Shown here in pieces: positions 52,554 to 61,403 of a stretch of DNA of 64,000 bases. The number at the start of each line of letters is the position of its first letter. The first letter of the stretch is position 1. The notes under the pieces were generated by a model. That model searched no databases. It was not told where the DNA came from and saw only the letters and a list, made by a program, of their open reading frames with translations. This DNA comes from Muriicola marianensis (GTDB lineage Bacteria; Bacteroidota; Bacteroidia; Flavobacteriales; Flavobacteriaceae), in the NCBI RefSeq assembly GCF_014638095.1, contig NZ_BMFH01000001.1, positions 2,117,227 through 2,181,226 of the forward strand. The letters run 5' to 3'. The position numbers and the translations under genes were made by a program.

Positions 52554-53453
52554 TTATTCTTGCTGATCAGCCAGGGGCATAAACACCTCAGCCTTCCAAC
52601 TGATCTCATCCACACCTATATTAGGGTTGTTGTAGAAAATCTCTACGGGGAGGCCTGTAACTTCAAGGTCATTTTTTTCGGCATAGTCCAGGAGGGCATA
52701 CCAGGCCCTGTCTGAAGTGATGTAATTACCATTGTAGATCGCCTTGATCGCCCGCACAGGTTTGCGATATCCGTACTTCAGATCGGGGTGTTGAGGCAGA
52801 CTGTCATTCCTGACAATGGGATAGCAGAAATTGAACTCGAGACTGTCTTTTTCCCTGTCCCACTTTAGAATTTCAATGAAAGGTTTGCCATTGAGTTCTA
52901 CCCCATTATTGACCAGGAATGGGTCCAGGAGGGGAAAATCACGCATCATCCCACCGGCTTTGCCGAATTGGGTGGTCTTGTTGTGGACGAAGGCATAATA
53001 TGTAGAATCAAGTTCGGCCTCACCTTCGACACGTACACGGATATTTTCAATGTGGTTCGCGAGGAGGTCGGCAAAGTTCCTCAGGCTATTCTCGGTCCGT
53101 CTTTCAATATCAGTGTCGTAAAATGGTACCCTGAGCTTGTTCGCAAAGCTATGGGCACTGTCCTTTACAAAGACCCTGATCTTTGAGACGGAATCATTTA
53201 CTGCGGAGATCCTCCAGTCGTATATGTGGGTTGAATCCCCAAAATGCAGAGTCTGACGGAGTTCCTCCAGGTTGGCCCCGGCTTCAATACTGCTGTCATC
53301 AAGACTGGTGTTCCATAATTTTACGATCTGATTGACTGTTCCCCTGTTGGCCTTAGCCTCAAGGGTCACCAGGTAGTCATAGGGATAGATAAAGAGGTAA
53401 GCGATGATTCCTCCTGCGATCAGGAAGGTAAGTGCGATAAGCGCTTTCTTCAT
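52554..53453 (-). CDS. Membrane-anchored SRPBCC plus GyrI-like two-domain protein
   Basis: A 299-residue protein with an N-terminal membrane anchor (about 5-25). The first half resembles the polyketide cyclase/START-like SRPBCC ligand-binding fold. The second half (about 140-295) resembles the GyrI/AraC effector-binding fold (AIYNGNYITSDRAWYALLDYAEKN followed by VEIFYNNP). Both folds bind small hydrophobic molecules; there is no catalytic motif. It starts three bases after the haloperoxidase-like gene, as the last gene of the operon, so it may bind a substrate or product of that operon. The domain calls are by pattern and moderately certain. Confidence 0.75.
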   Translation of the reverse strand: MKKALIALTFLIAGGIIAYLFIYPYDYLVTLEAKANRGTVNQIVKLWNTSLDDSSIEAGANLEELRQTLHFGDSTHIYDWRISAVNDSVSKIRVFVKDSAHSFANKLRVPFYDTDIERRTENSLRNFADLLANHIENIRVRVEGEAELDSTYYAFVHNKTTQFGKAGGMMRDFPLLDPFLVNNGVELNGKPFIEILKWDREKDSLEFNFCYPIVRNDSLPQHPDLKYGYRKPVRAIKAIYNGNYITSDRAWYALLDYAEKNDLEVTGLPVEIFYNNPNIGVDEISWKAEVFMPLADQQE

Positions 53454-53456
53454 GGG

Positions 53457-54800
53457 TTATTCACTTTGAGCCAGTTCTGATTCGTTTTCCATCTTGAGTT
53501 TCCCGACGATATAAGAGCCCAGATCTCTCCCTTGTTTTACACCCACTTCCACGGCTGCACGGTAATGTATTCCCCCGTACATTCTGCTGATCGCGGCTTC
53601 GTCTGCAGCTTCCCTGAAGGACCTAAAAGATCGAACCGGTAAACCGTAGGCAAGTTCGGTATCGTCGTCAAAAGAAAAGTCCTCTCCAAAGATATCCGTC
53701 AGGACTATGGAGGCTGCACCGGAAACCACACTGTGGCCACTGGTGTATTCAGGAAATGGAGGGGTCTGAAGCACAGGCTTCCAGTTATCGTCAATATGTT
53801 CGTTTATCAATGTCTCAGGCCGGATGAGATTGGAGCGGTATTTTTCATCCCAGCAACTGATAAAGGCATCGGCAATGGCCATTGAGGTCTTGGTATAGGC
53901 ATACACCGTTTCGTTGAAACCCGAATTGGATTTCCTGCAAGCGATCTTGGTGATCCCTATCCAGTGCGCCCCGGGGGTAATTTTTTTAGTGGCGAACATA
54001 AGGTGTCCGCGGGTGACGGAAACATATGGGTTGCAATCCCAGAATTTTGCGATCTCCACCTCTTCCGATCCGTCTCCCTCGGCCTCCATCTTTTTACTGA
54101 TATCGTATACTTCCCTGACCTCTTTGTAGAAATCAGAGCCTTCTTCCATAGAGAATGGGGGAGGAGGCACCGGTTTGAACTGCTCCGCCGAATCAATCAC
54201 AAAAGGCCGAATCTTACTCCAGTGCGGTTCTATTCCGGCCATATATGCAGGTGGAGTAGGCTGCCAGCGGGAAGGCTCATCCGTATTCACGGTGAACTTG
54301 GGCATGGTCCGGGTCTGTTTGTAATTGTCCTTATCCATCCACGCCGCAATATGTTCGGCTACCTGCATACCGTATTCCTTAGAGGCTTCGAATTCTGCTT
54401 TATTCTCCTCAGACCAGATGGCGTATAAACTGTCGCGATAGCTGATCATCCGATCTTCGCTGAAGATGAGCCTGCGGCTGAGATCTATATGGGCGATCAG
54501 AGCAGCAAGGGACTTGTTCACCTGTTTTTCAGGGTCGGCCTCAGGGACAGGAGTGAGTTCGTGCACCTGCCCGGCCAGTGACCGGTATTTATCATCATCC
54601 TGTGCTATGATCTCGTATGCAGCGATATTGGGATAGGTGAAGATCCTGCTGGCTACAGGGGGCGAGAAGATATCGTGAATCATGATTTCCGTCACCTTAT
54701 CGACACTGCTGTGCATCAATTCCGGTGAGATCTCAATAGGAGCTTCTTCCCTCTGACAGCTGAGGGAGACCAACACCATGAGAAAGAGTATTTTTTTCAT
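53457..54800 (-). CDS. Vanadium-dependent haloperoxidase/PAP2-like lipoprotein
   Basis: A 447-residue envelope lipoprotein (lipobox LSLSC, Cys15) of the vanadium haloperoxidase/PAP2 superfamily. The vanadate/phosphate pocket is recognisable: a K-x6-RP element (KYRSNLIRP, about 315-323), the S-G-H element EYTSGHSVVSGA near 355 and the SR-x5-H element SRMYGGIHYR near 403. The SGH histidine is the acid-base residue in haloperoxidases. Haloperoxidase versus phosphatase activity cannot be decided from sequence. It overlaps the upstream UnbV lipoprotein gene by four bases (ATGA), so it is translated with it. Confidence 0.85.
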   Translation of the reverse strand: MKKILFLMVLVSLSCQREEAPIEISPELMHSSVDKVTEIMIHDIFSPPVASRIFTYPNIAAYEIIAQDDDKYRSLAGQVHELTPVPEADPEKQVNKSLAALIAHIDLSRRLIFSEDRMISYRDSLYAIWSEENKAEFEASKEYGMQVAEHIAAWMDKDNYKQTRTMPKFTVNTDEPSRWQPTPPAYMAGIEPHWSKIRPFVIDSAEQFKPVPPPPFSMEEGSDFYKEVREVYDISKKMEAEGDGSEEVEIAKFWDCNPYVSVTRGHLMFATKKITPGAHWIGITKIACRKSNSGFNETVYAYTKTSMAIADAFISCWDEKYRSNLIRPETLINEHIDDNWKPVLQTPPFPEYTSGHSVVSGAASIVLTDIFGEDFSFDDDTELAYGLPVRSFRSFREAADEAAISRMYGGIHYRAAVEVGVKQGRDLGSYIVGKLKMENESELAQSE

Positions 54801-57800
54801 TTGGATTCGCTTTTGTTTATGAATTGGTATAGTTGTGCGGCATCGTCATTGAATGTCGCCAATAAATAAGGTTGGCCCTTTATGGTTAGTATGTTGAGGT
54901 GCCTGATGGATTTTTGAATGAAATCCAATCCCAGTCGGTCCCCCAAAATTATATCATTTTTACTTTTTATCATAGCCCCGGCAAAGGCTCCAAGCCTTCC
55001 GTGATAGGGTTTTACCCCGAAGTAATTTCCTCCGGTCAGGACCTCCTGAGACCCGTCTCCGTCAAAATCAAATTCCAGGAAAGCGGTGATAGGTGCTACC
55101 TGCAGTTCCATCGGGAAGGGTACAAAGGTGAATTTACCCTCCTGGTTCTCCAGGTAACCGGACCTCAATTCGTGGACTTCGTATACCTCAGCCTGCCTCA
55201 ATTGCTCCTTCTCCAGGACTTCTTCAACCGGTTTTCCGGCAAATGACCTGTAGGAGGTAAATTTCTTCCTGAGGCTGACCATCTGTTCGGCAAGGCCTTT
55301 TAATCCTTCAATAGGAAAATTCTCCCCGTCTTTTACAGTCGTCAGGATGGTCTCTGAAGTCCCGTTCTGATCAAAATCACCGTAGTAGAGTTTCATAGGA
55401 TCCTTTTCCGAAGCGATAAATTTGGTGTTCAGGCCCCAGTTCCCGAGGAGGTAATCCCTATCCCCGTCTCCGTCAATGTCAAAACCGAGGATGCTTTCCC
55501 ATAACCCCGGTACATCGTCTTCCAGGACGTTATCCCTGACCAGTTTCCCGCCTTCATTCCTGAAAAAAACGGGAGACATCCATTCTCCCACAACAATGAG
55601 ATCGGTAGAGCCATCCCTGTTGTAATCGTCCCAGATGGCATCAGTTACCATCCCGACCTGTTCCAGGTCTTTGTTTGCAACCTTCTCGAGTTTTCCGTCA
55701 TTATTCAACAGGAGATAGGACTCCGGAATTTTACCAAAATCGTTAGTAATTATATGATTACCCACAAACAGATCGATGTCCCCGTCTCTATCGAAATCTG
55801 AAGGGGCGATAACCGAAGCATTTTGGTAGGAATCCGTTAGCTTTTGTTTGATAAAGGTTGAATCGGATGCCGTGTAATACGAGTCCAGCAAAGGGGCCAT
55901 CTGATTGTAAAAATCGGCTCCCCCTGTTCCTACAAAAAGGTCATTATGCCCGTCACCATTTAGGTCTTCGATCACTGCAGAAATGTCTTCTGTGATAGAG
56001 TCCCTTGCAATGCTTTCTATTTTCTTTTCTTCAAATCCATCCGGGGTTTGGAAATAAAAGCGAGGAGGTTCAAACTTCGATCCTCCAAAATACACGTCAT
56101 CTTTACCATCTCCGTTCAGATCACCCACAGCCACTGCAGGGCCACGATCCGATCCCTGGTAGGGGATAAGTTTCTGGCGGTTGAAATCGAGGTAGGGATC
56201 CTCTCTATGAACAAACCCGATCCCCATATTGTCCTCCACTTTTTTGAAAAGTGTACTTTTTACCGGTTTTAACCAGGGAGGATCAAAAGGCATTACATCC
56301 CCTTGTTGGATGACCAGGGTCTGGTTGGGGGAAACGTCCCTGAGCAGCTGCGTGGTCTTGTCCGGCCACAGGATACGCAGGGAATCTACCTTTTCCGCCG
56401 AACCGTACCCGAAATGGAGAACAGGTTCGGACGAAGCCTGAAATCCCCTTACCGTATACAGTTCCCTGGATTGCATTCTACCCTGGTGGTAGGACAGGAT
56501 CTTGGTCCCGATGCCGTAGGAGTTCTTGCCATTATATTTCAGTTTAATCTTCAGGTAATGGGCTTCCTTTTTGGATTGGTTGATGTAAAGGGTGGGCTCG
56601 CTGTTGATGTTGTTGACCACCAGGTCCAGGTCTCCGTCATTGTCGAGATCTCCCATGGCTGTTGCACCCGAGACCAGTGTGTCGCTGGTGATCCAGTCTT
56701 TGGAACGGTCCTCAAACCGGGCTTTTTCAAGGCCTTTGAAAACATAATTATGGATCTTACCGGAGGGCATCAGGTCAAGGGCTTCCTGATCCACCAGTTT
56801 CGTATTGTCTATCTTCTTCTTGATCTGTTCGTTTGAAACAAAATTTATAAAATCGAGATCGTTTGGTCTTTTGGGAATTCCGTTGGAAATAAAGACGTCC
56901 TGTTGTCCATCTGCATCGTAATCTGCAAAAAGGGCACTCCAGCTCCAATCGGTAGCCGCTATCCCGCTCATCAGGGCCGTTTCTTCAAAACCAGCCCCCG
57001 GCCTGTTGATCTGCAGCATATTCCGCGTAAATTGAAAATGATACCCGTATTGGTTGATGCGCAGTTTCTGGATCTGAATATCATCGTCCCCTTCGGATGA
57101 CTTCAGAACGGTTTCGTCCTCAGGGAGCATGTCCAGAGATAAGATATCCGGCCAGCCATCGTGGTTGATGTCAGCCACGTCATTACCCATGGAGAACCTC
57201 GTAGTATGGGTAAAGTACGTTTTCAGCTCTTCGGAAAAAGTACCGTCCCCATTGTTCAGGTAGTAATAATCATCTTCGTGAAAATCATTCCCCACATAGA
57301 TGTCGGGGTATCCGTCCAGGTTGAAATCACTGATCGCCACCCCAAGGCCGTATCCGTTGATCCCCCCGAATATACCGGCTTCTTCACTGACATCCTTGAA
57401 CCTGTCCCCATCATTGCGGAGCAGCCTGTCTCCTGTCTGGAAATCACGCCTCAACCTCAGGTCTGCCTTACCGAATGATTCCTGGGTATGAACAGCGTGG
57501 TTGAGGAGATAAAGATCCAGGTCGCCATCAAGGTCGTAATCGAGAAAAGCGGCATTGGAACTAAAGGTGTCAAAATCGAGCCCGAATTCTGCCGCACTTT
57601 CCGTAAAGGTGAGATCTCCATTATTGATGAAGAGTTCATTGTACCCATTGAATCCGTTGATCCCGACTACTGCGCACACGTAAATGTCGAGCAGACCATC
57701 CCCGTTGACATCCCCCATAACGGCACCCGTATTCCAGGAACTGTTTCCCCCAACTCCGGCTTTTTCGGTAATGTCCTCAAACCTGAGGTCCCCTTTGTTG

Positions 57801-58057
57801 AGGTAGAGCCTGTTCTTTACCTGGTTTCCCGAAAAGTAGATATCCGGAAGGTCGTCTCCGTTGATGTCCCCTATGGCTACGCCTCCCCCGTTATAGAAAT
57901 ACAGGTAGTCGAGGATATTGAGGTCGTCGGTTTCTGTGAGCGTATTTTGGAAGGTGATACCCGTTTCCTCGGAAGGCGGATTGGTAAAGAGATCTCCTCC
58001 CTTATCACCGCAGCCGACTAATAAGACTAATATCCCTATGAGAATCGTTCTATTCAT
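54797..58057 (-). CDS. FG-GAP/VCBS and UnbV (ASPIC) repeat lipoprotein, third of the tandem set
   Basis: A 1,086-residue surface-type lipoprotein (lipobox LLVGC, Cys16). An N-terminal seven-bladed integrin-like propeller covers about 40-480, built of FG-GAP/VCBS repeats with calcium-loop motifs such as DINGDDLPDIY, DVNGDGLLDIY and DYDLDGDLDLY. A central UnbV/ASPIC domain (about 509-589) ends with SLRILWPDKTTQLL, and a second propeller reaches the C-terminus. The architecture matches CRTAC1-like proteins of Bacteroidota, whose molecular role is unsettled. It overlaps the upstream paralogue by eight bases and the downstream haloperoxidase gene by four. Confidence 0.88.
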   Translation of the reverse strand: MNRTILIGILVLLVGCGDKGGDLFTNPPSEETGITFQNTLTETDDLNILDYLYFYNGGGVAIGDINGDDLPDIYFSGNQVKNRLYLNKGDLRFEDITEKAGVGGNSSWNTGAVMGDVNGDGLLDIYVCAVVGINGFNGYNELFINNGDLTFTESAAEFGLDFDTFSSNAAFLDYDLDGDLDLYLLNHAVHTQESFGKADLRLRRDFQTGDRLLRNDGDRFKDVSEEAGIFGGINGYGLGVAISDFNLDGYPDIYVGNDFHEDDYYYLNNGDGTFSEELKTYFTHTTRFSMGNDVADINHDGWPDILSLDMLPEDETVLKSSEGDDDIQIQKLRINQYGYHFQFTRNMLQINRPGAGFEETALMSGIAATDWSWSALFADYDADGQQDVFISNGIPKRPNDLDFINFVSNEQIKKKIDNTKLVDQEALDLMPSGKIHNYVFKGLEKARFEDRSKDWITSDTLVSGATAMGDLDNDGDLDLVVNNINSEPTLYINQSKKEAHYLKIKLKYNGKNSYGIGTKILSYHQGRMQSRELYTVRGFQASSEPVLHFGYGSAEKVDSLRILWPDKTTQLLRDVSPNQTLVIQQGDVMPFDPPWLKPVKSTLFKKVEDNMGIGFVHREDPYLDFNRQKLIPYQGSDRGPAVAVGDLNGDGKDDVYFGGSKFEPPRFYFQTPDGFEEKKIESIARDSITEDISAVIEDLNGDGHNDLFVGTGGADFYNQMAPLLDSYYTASDSTFIKQKLTDSYQNASVIAPSDFDRDGDIDLFVGNHIITNDFGKIPESYLLLNNDGKLEKVANKDLEQVGMVTDAIWDDYNRDGSTDLIVVGEWMSPVFFRNEGGKLVRDNVLEDDVPGLWESILGFDIDGDGDRDYLLGNWGLNTKFIASEKDPMKLYYGDFDQNGTSETILTTVKDGENFPIEGLKGLAEQMVSLRKKFTSYRSFAGKPVEEVLEKEQLRQAEVYEVHELRSGYLENQEGKFTFVPFPMELQVAPITAFLEFDFDGDGSQEVLTGGNYFGVKPYHGRLGAFAGAMIKSKNDIILGDRLGLDFIQKSIRHLNILTIKGQPYLLATFNDDAAQLYQFINKSESK

Positions 58058-61000
58058 TGAGCTTATAGATCTTAGGTTGGGAATCGTTTATGGCGGCTAT
58101 CAGAAAAACACCCCCGTTTCTATCCTTGAATTGCCCCAGGTGTTTGATCTCCTCCCTGATAAAGAACCCGCTTTTGGAGTAGTCCTCCCACTGATAGTCG
58201 AGTTCCTTGTTGCCAAGCAGCACGTTTCCGTAGCTGGCGTCCAGTCTGGAGTATTGGGGTTTGAATTCAAAATTGTTTCCTCCCATGATCAGGTCCACAT
58301 ACCCGTCCTTATTGATATCTGAACAGGAAATACCACATACGCAGGACAACTGGACCCGAGGCGGAAGGTTTTTAGTGGTGAATTTTCCTCCCCCTTCATT
58401 GATGGCAATGATGGATTCTGAAATGGCCGCTTTCTTCATGATGGAGCTTTGTATGACGTTCGGGGGCCATAACTCGTCTATGCTCCTCCTCGCGTATTCT
58501 GAGGCTTTCAGGTTCTGCTTCTTGAGGGATACGATCTGGTTGGTGAGCTCTTTTTTCTGATGTAAGGGGAAATCCCTTCCATTTTCCTGTAAGGTCACGA
58601 TTTGCTCAATGGTCCCGTTTCCGTCAAAATCATTTACCCACATCTTCATGGGTTGATTAGGTCCCGGTTTGTAATGCAGGTTGGCTCCCTGGTTACCCAG
58701 GACGAGGTCGTTATCGCCGTCATTGTCTAGATCAGCAACCTCCACTACGTTCCACCACCCGTCCAGGGCATCGAGGTCGGTGGCCATTTTTGAAAGGCGC
58801 CTCCCTGAATTGCGATAGACCCGTGGTGTACCCCATTCTGAGACGGTAATGAGGTCTTTTTTGCCGTCCCCGTCCATATCGGCCCAGGTGGCATCCGTGA
58901 CCATGCCTGCATCCCGGAGGTCATATGCCAGTCGCTCCGTCGCATCACGGAAAGTCCCATCCCCGTTGTTCTCCAGGAACAGGTGATCCGGATCCACACC
59001 ATAGGTGCCCACGACGCTTCTCGACCCTATAAACACATCCACGTCCCCGTCCTCATCAAAATCATAAGGCGCTATAACCGAGGTATTTTTGAACCTTGAA
59101 GGCAAAGACTCTTCGGAACGGGTGAAGTTTCCTTTCCCATCATTCAAATAAAGCCTGTTTCGGTAGCTCAGCTCCCTTCCGACCTGGTTTCCGCCCGAAC
59201 CTACCAGGAGATCGATATCCCCGTCCCCATCGGCATCAAAGAAAGCGGCTGATGTATCCTCGAAATCCAGGTCTTCCATCAGTATGCGTTGCGAAATGGG
59301 TCTTACCTTTCCATTCCCGAGGTGTTTATAGATCATTCCGGACTGGCCGGCTGCACCACCGATGAAGATGTCCTCATTCCCATCTCCGTCTATGTCCCCT
59401 ATAGCCAGGGCGGGACCTTCTTCGGAAAGCAGTTTATAGATAAGGCCTTCGTAATCAAAATCATTGTAATTGTCCTCTCTGTGAGAAGTCAGTGCGGTAT
59501 TGGGGATTTCCTTTAGGAGTGGGACGATTTGCTCTGGCTTTGGAGGGGTATATTCTTCTAAGTCTTCCTCATAAGAAAATGAAAGTACCTGATTTGGCCT
59601 GACAGCTGTCAGTAATTGGGTCTTATTATCCGGCCAGATCACCCTCAGGGAATCGATCTGAGCAGTCTTCCCCAAACCAATGGTCATAGTGTAGTCCATG
59701 GACGACTGAAATCCTCTTGAGGGGATCAATTCCTGAAAGATGACCGTATCGTCATAATAGAGATTCACGGTGGTGCCTATGGCAAATTTATTCTTCTCGG
59801 GTCCCTTGAATTTTAACTGGATATAGTGGTTATCAGTCATGGTATCCGTATGGTTCTCATAGAGGAAGGTCTCCATGTTCACATTACTCACCACCAGGTC
59901 CAGGTCCCCGTCGTTGTCGAGGTCCCCATAGGCTGCGCCGTTAGACATGGTGGGCAATTCGAATCCCCATTCCTTGTTGGCGTTCGAAAAAGTGAGGTCG
60001 CGGTTGTTTTTGTAGGCATAGTTGGGCTGTGGCCTGATGGGCATCTTGTTGATAATGGAATCTATGGATTCCTTACGGCCGGTCAATGCCATTTTCTGGA
60101 TGATCTCATTGGCAAAGAAATCCACAAAATCGAGGTCTGTAAGGTCGTGGTTGATCCCGTTGGTGACAAAGATGTCCCTGAATCCGTCATTGTCCATGTC
60201 GAACATGAGTCCGGCCCAACTCCAGTCTGTAGCATCAACCCCACTGTAATAAGCGATCTCTGAGAAGGAACCATTTCCGTTATTCAGCTGGAGGGTATTC
60301 TGGATATACTGCTGATAGAAATCCTTTTCCTGTTTAAGACGGAATACGTCATACCCGTCAAATTCCATCACGGACTTGACCCGTTCATCCGCTTCGGGTA
60401 GCATATCAGTGATAAAGATCTCAGCGTGCCCGTCGTTGTTGATATCGGCCATGTCTATCCCCATGGCAGAGAGGGAAAGGTGGGAGGTCCAACCTTTAAT
60501 GTCTTCTGTAAATGTTCCGTCCTGGTTGTTGATGTAAAGGTAGTCCCGTTCGTAGAAATCATTGGAGACATAAATATCCGGGTAGAGGTCTTTATTGATA
60601 TCTGTGATCATGATCCCGAGGCCAAAACCGATCAGACTTCCGTAGATGCCGGCTTCCTCACTCACATCGACAAAAACCCCGTTGTCATTTCTCAGCAACA
60701 TATCTCCCACACCCCTGAAAATATCGGGTACACCTTCCCAGTCCTGGGCCCGCACCTCCCGCTGGGCGGCATAACCGAGGCTGCTTACCGGGATATTGCT
60801 ATTGTTCAGGATATACGCATCGAGGTCCCCGTCTTTGTCGTAGTCGAAGAATGATGCATGGGTGGAGAACCCGGTCTTTGCGAGGTTGTACTCCTCCGCC
60901 TTCTCTGAGAAAGTGAGATCACCATTATTAATGTACAAGTCGTTGTCATGGTTATCCCCCTCCATATTCCCTGCATTGCTCACGTATATATCGAGCAGGC

Positions 61001-61403
61001 CGTCCTGGTTGATATCCACCATGACCACTCCCGTAGACCATGGCTTGTTCCCTTCTACTCCAGCCGAAGCCGAGATATCCTCAAACTTCAGATTCCCTTT
61101 ATTAAGGTATAGTTTATTGGGGACCATGTTCCCTGTGAGGTAGATATCTGGAAGGCCGTCATTGTTGATATCCCCTATGGCAACTCCCCCTCCGTTGTAG
61201 AAATTCCTGTATTTGAAGATATTGAAGTTCTTCTGATTCTCCACCTCGTTCACAAAGTCGATCCCGGTCCGGGAAGAGGGGAGGAGGGAAAACAGTGTCG
61301 GGGCAGATTCAGCCGTTTCCTTCTTTTCGCTTTCGGAAGTGCAGGCTGTGAGCCAGAGGGCAATACCTAAAATGAGCAATCGTCCTGTATACATTTTTCT
61401 CAT
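58050..61403 (-). CDS. FG-GAP/VCBS and UnbV (ASPIC) repeat lipoprotein, second of the tandem set
   Basis: A 1,117-residue paralogue of its two neighbours, with a lipobox LTAC (Cys21). The order is the same: N-terminal propeller with calcium loops (DINNDGLPDIY, DINQDGLLDIY, DYDKDGDLDAY), UnbV domain at about 534-604 (IGTTVNLYYDD, SRGFQSSMDYTM, SLRVIWPDNKTQLL), then a second propeller. Near the C-terminus it shares the SRLDASYGNVLLGN-type motif with the others. It overlaps the upstream gene by four bases and the downstream gene by eight. No enzymatic motif is visible. Confidence 0.88.
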   Translation of the reverse strand: MRKMYTGRLLILGIALWLTACTSESEKKETAESAPTLFSLLPSSRTGIDFVNEVENQKNFNIFKYRNFYNGGGVAIGDINNDGLPDIYLTGNMVPNKLYLNKGNLKFEDISASAGVEGNKPWSTGVVMVDINQDGLLDIYVSNAGNMEGDNHDNDLYINNGDLTFSEKAEEYNLAKTGFSTHASFFDYDKDGDLDAYILNNSNIPVSSLGYAAQREVRAQDWEGVPDIFRGVGDMLLRNDNGVFVDVSEEAGIYGSLIGFGLGIMITDINKDLYPDIYVSNDFYERDYLYINNQDGTFTEDIKGWTSHLSLSAMGIDMADINNDGHAEIFITDMLPEADERVKSVMEFDGYDVFRLKQEKDFYQQYIQNTLQLNNGNGSFSEIAYYSGVDATDWSWAGLMFDMDNDGFRDIFVTNGINHDLTDLDFVDFFANEIIQKMALTGRKESIDSIINKMPIRPQPNYAYKNNRDLTFSNANKEWGFELPTMSNGAAYGDLDNDGDLDLVVSNVNMETFLYENHTDTMTDNHYIQLKFKGPEKNKFAIGTTVNLYYDDTVIFQELIPSRGFQSSMDYTMTIGLGKTAQIDSLRVIWPDNKTQLLTAVRPNQVLSFSYEEDLEEYTPPKPEQIVPLLKEIPNTALTSHREDNYNDFDYEGLIYKLLSEEGPALAIGDIDGDGNEDIFIGGAAGQSGMIYKHLGNGKVRPISQRILMEDLDFEDTSAAFFDADGDGDIDLLVGSGGNQVGRELSYRNRLYLNDGKGNFTRSEESLPSRFKNTSVIAPYDFDEDGDVDVFIGSRSVVGTYGVDPDHLFLENNGDGTFRDATERLAYDLRDAGMVTDATWADMDGDGKKDLITVSEWGTPRVYRNSGRRLSKMATDLDALDGWWNVVEVADLDNDGDNDLVLGNQGANLHYKPGPNQPMKMWVNDFDGNGTIEQIVTLQENGRDFPLHQKKELTNQIVSLKKQNLKASEYARRSIDELWPPNVIQSSIMKKAAISESIIAINEGGGKFTTKNLPPRVQLSCVCGISCSDINKDGYVDLIMGGNNFEFKPQYSRLDASYGNVLLGNKELDYQWEDYSKSGFFIREEIKHLGQFKDRNGGVFLIAAINDSQPKIYKLNE

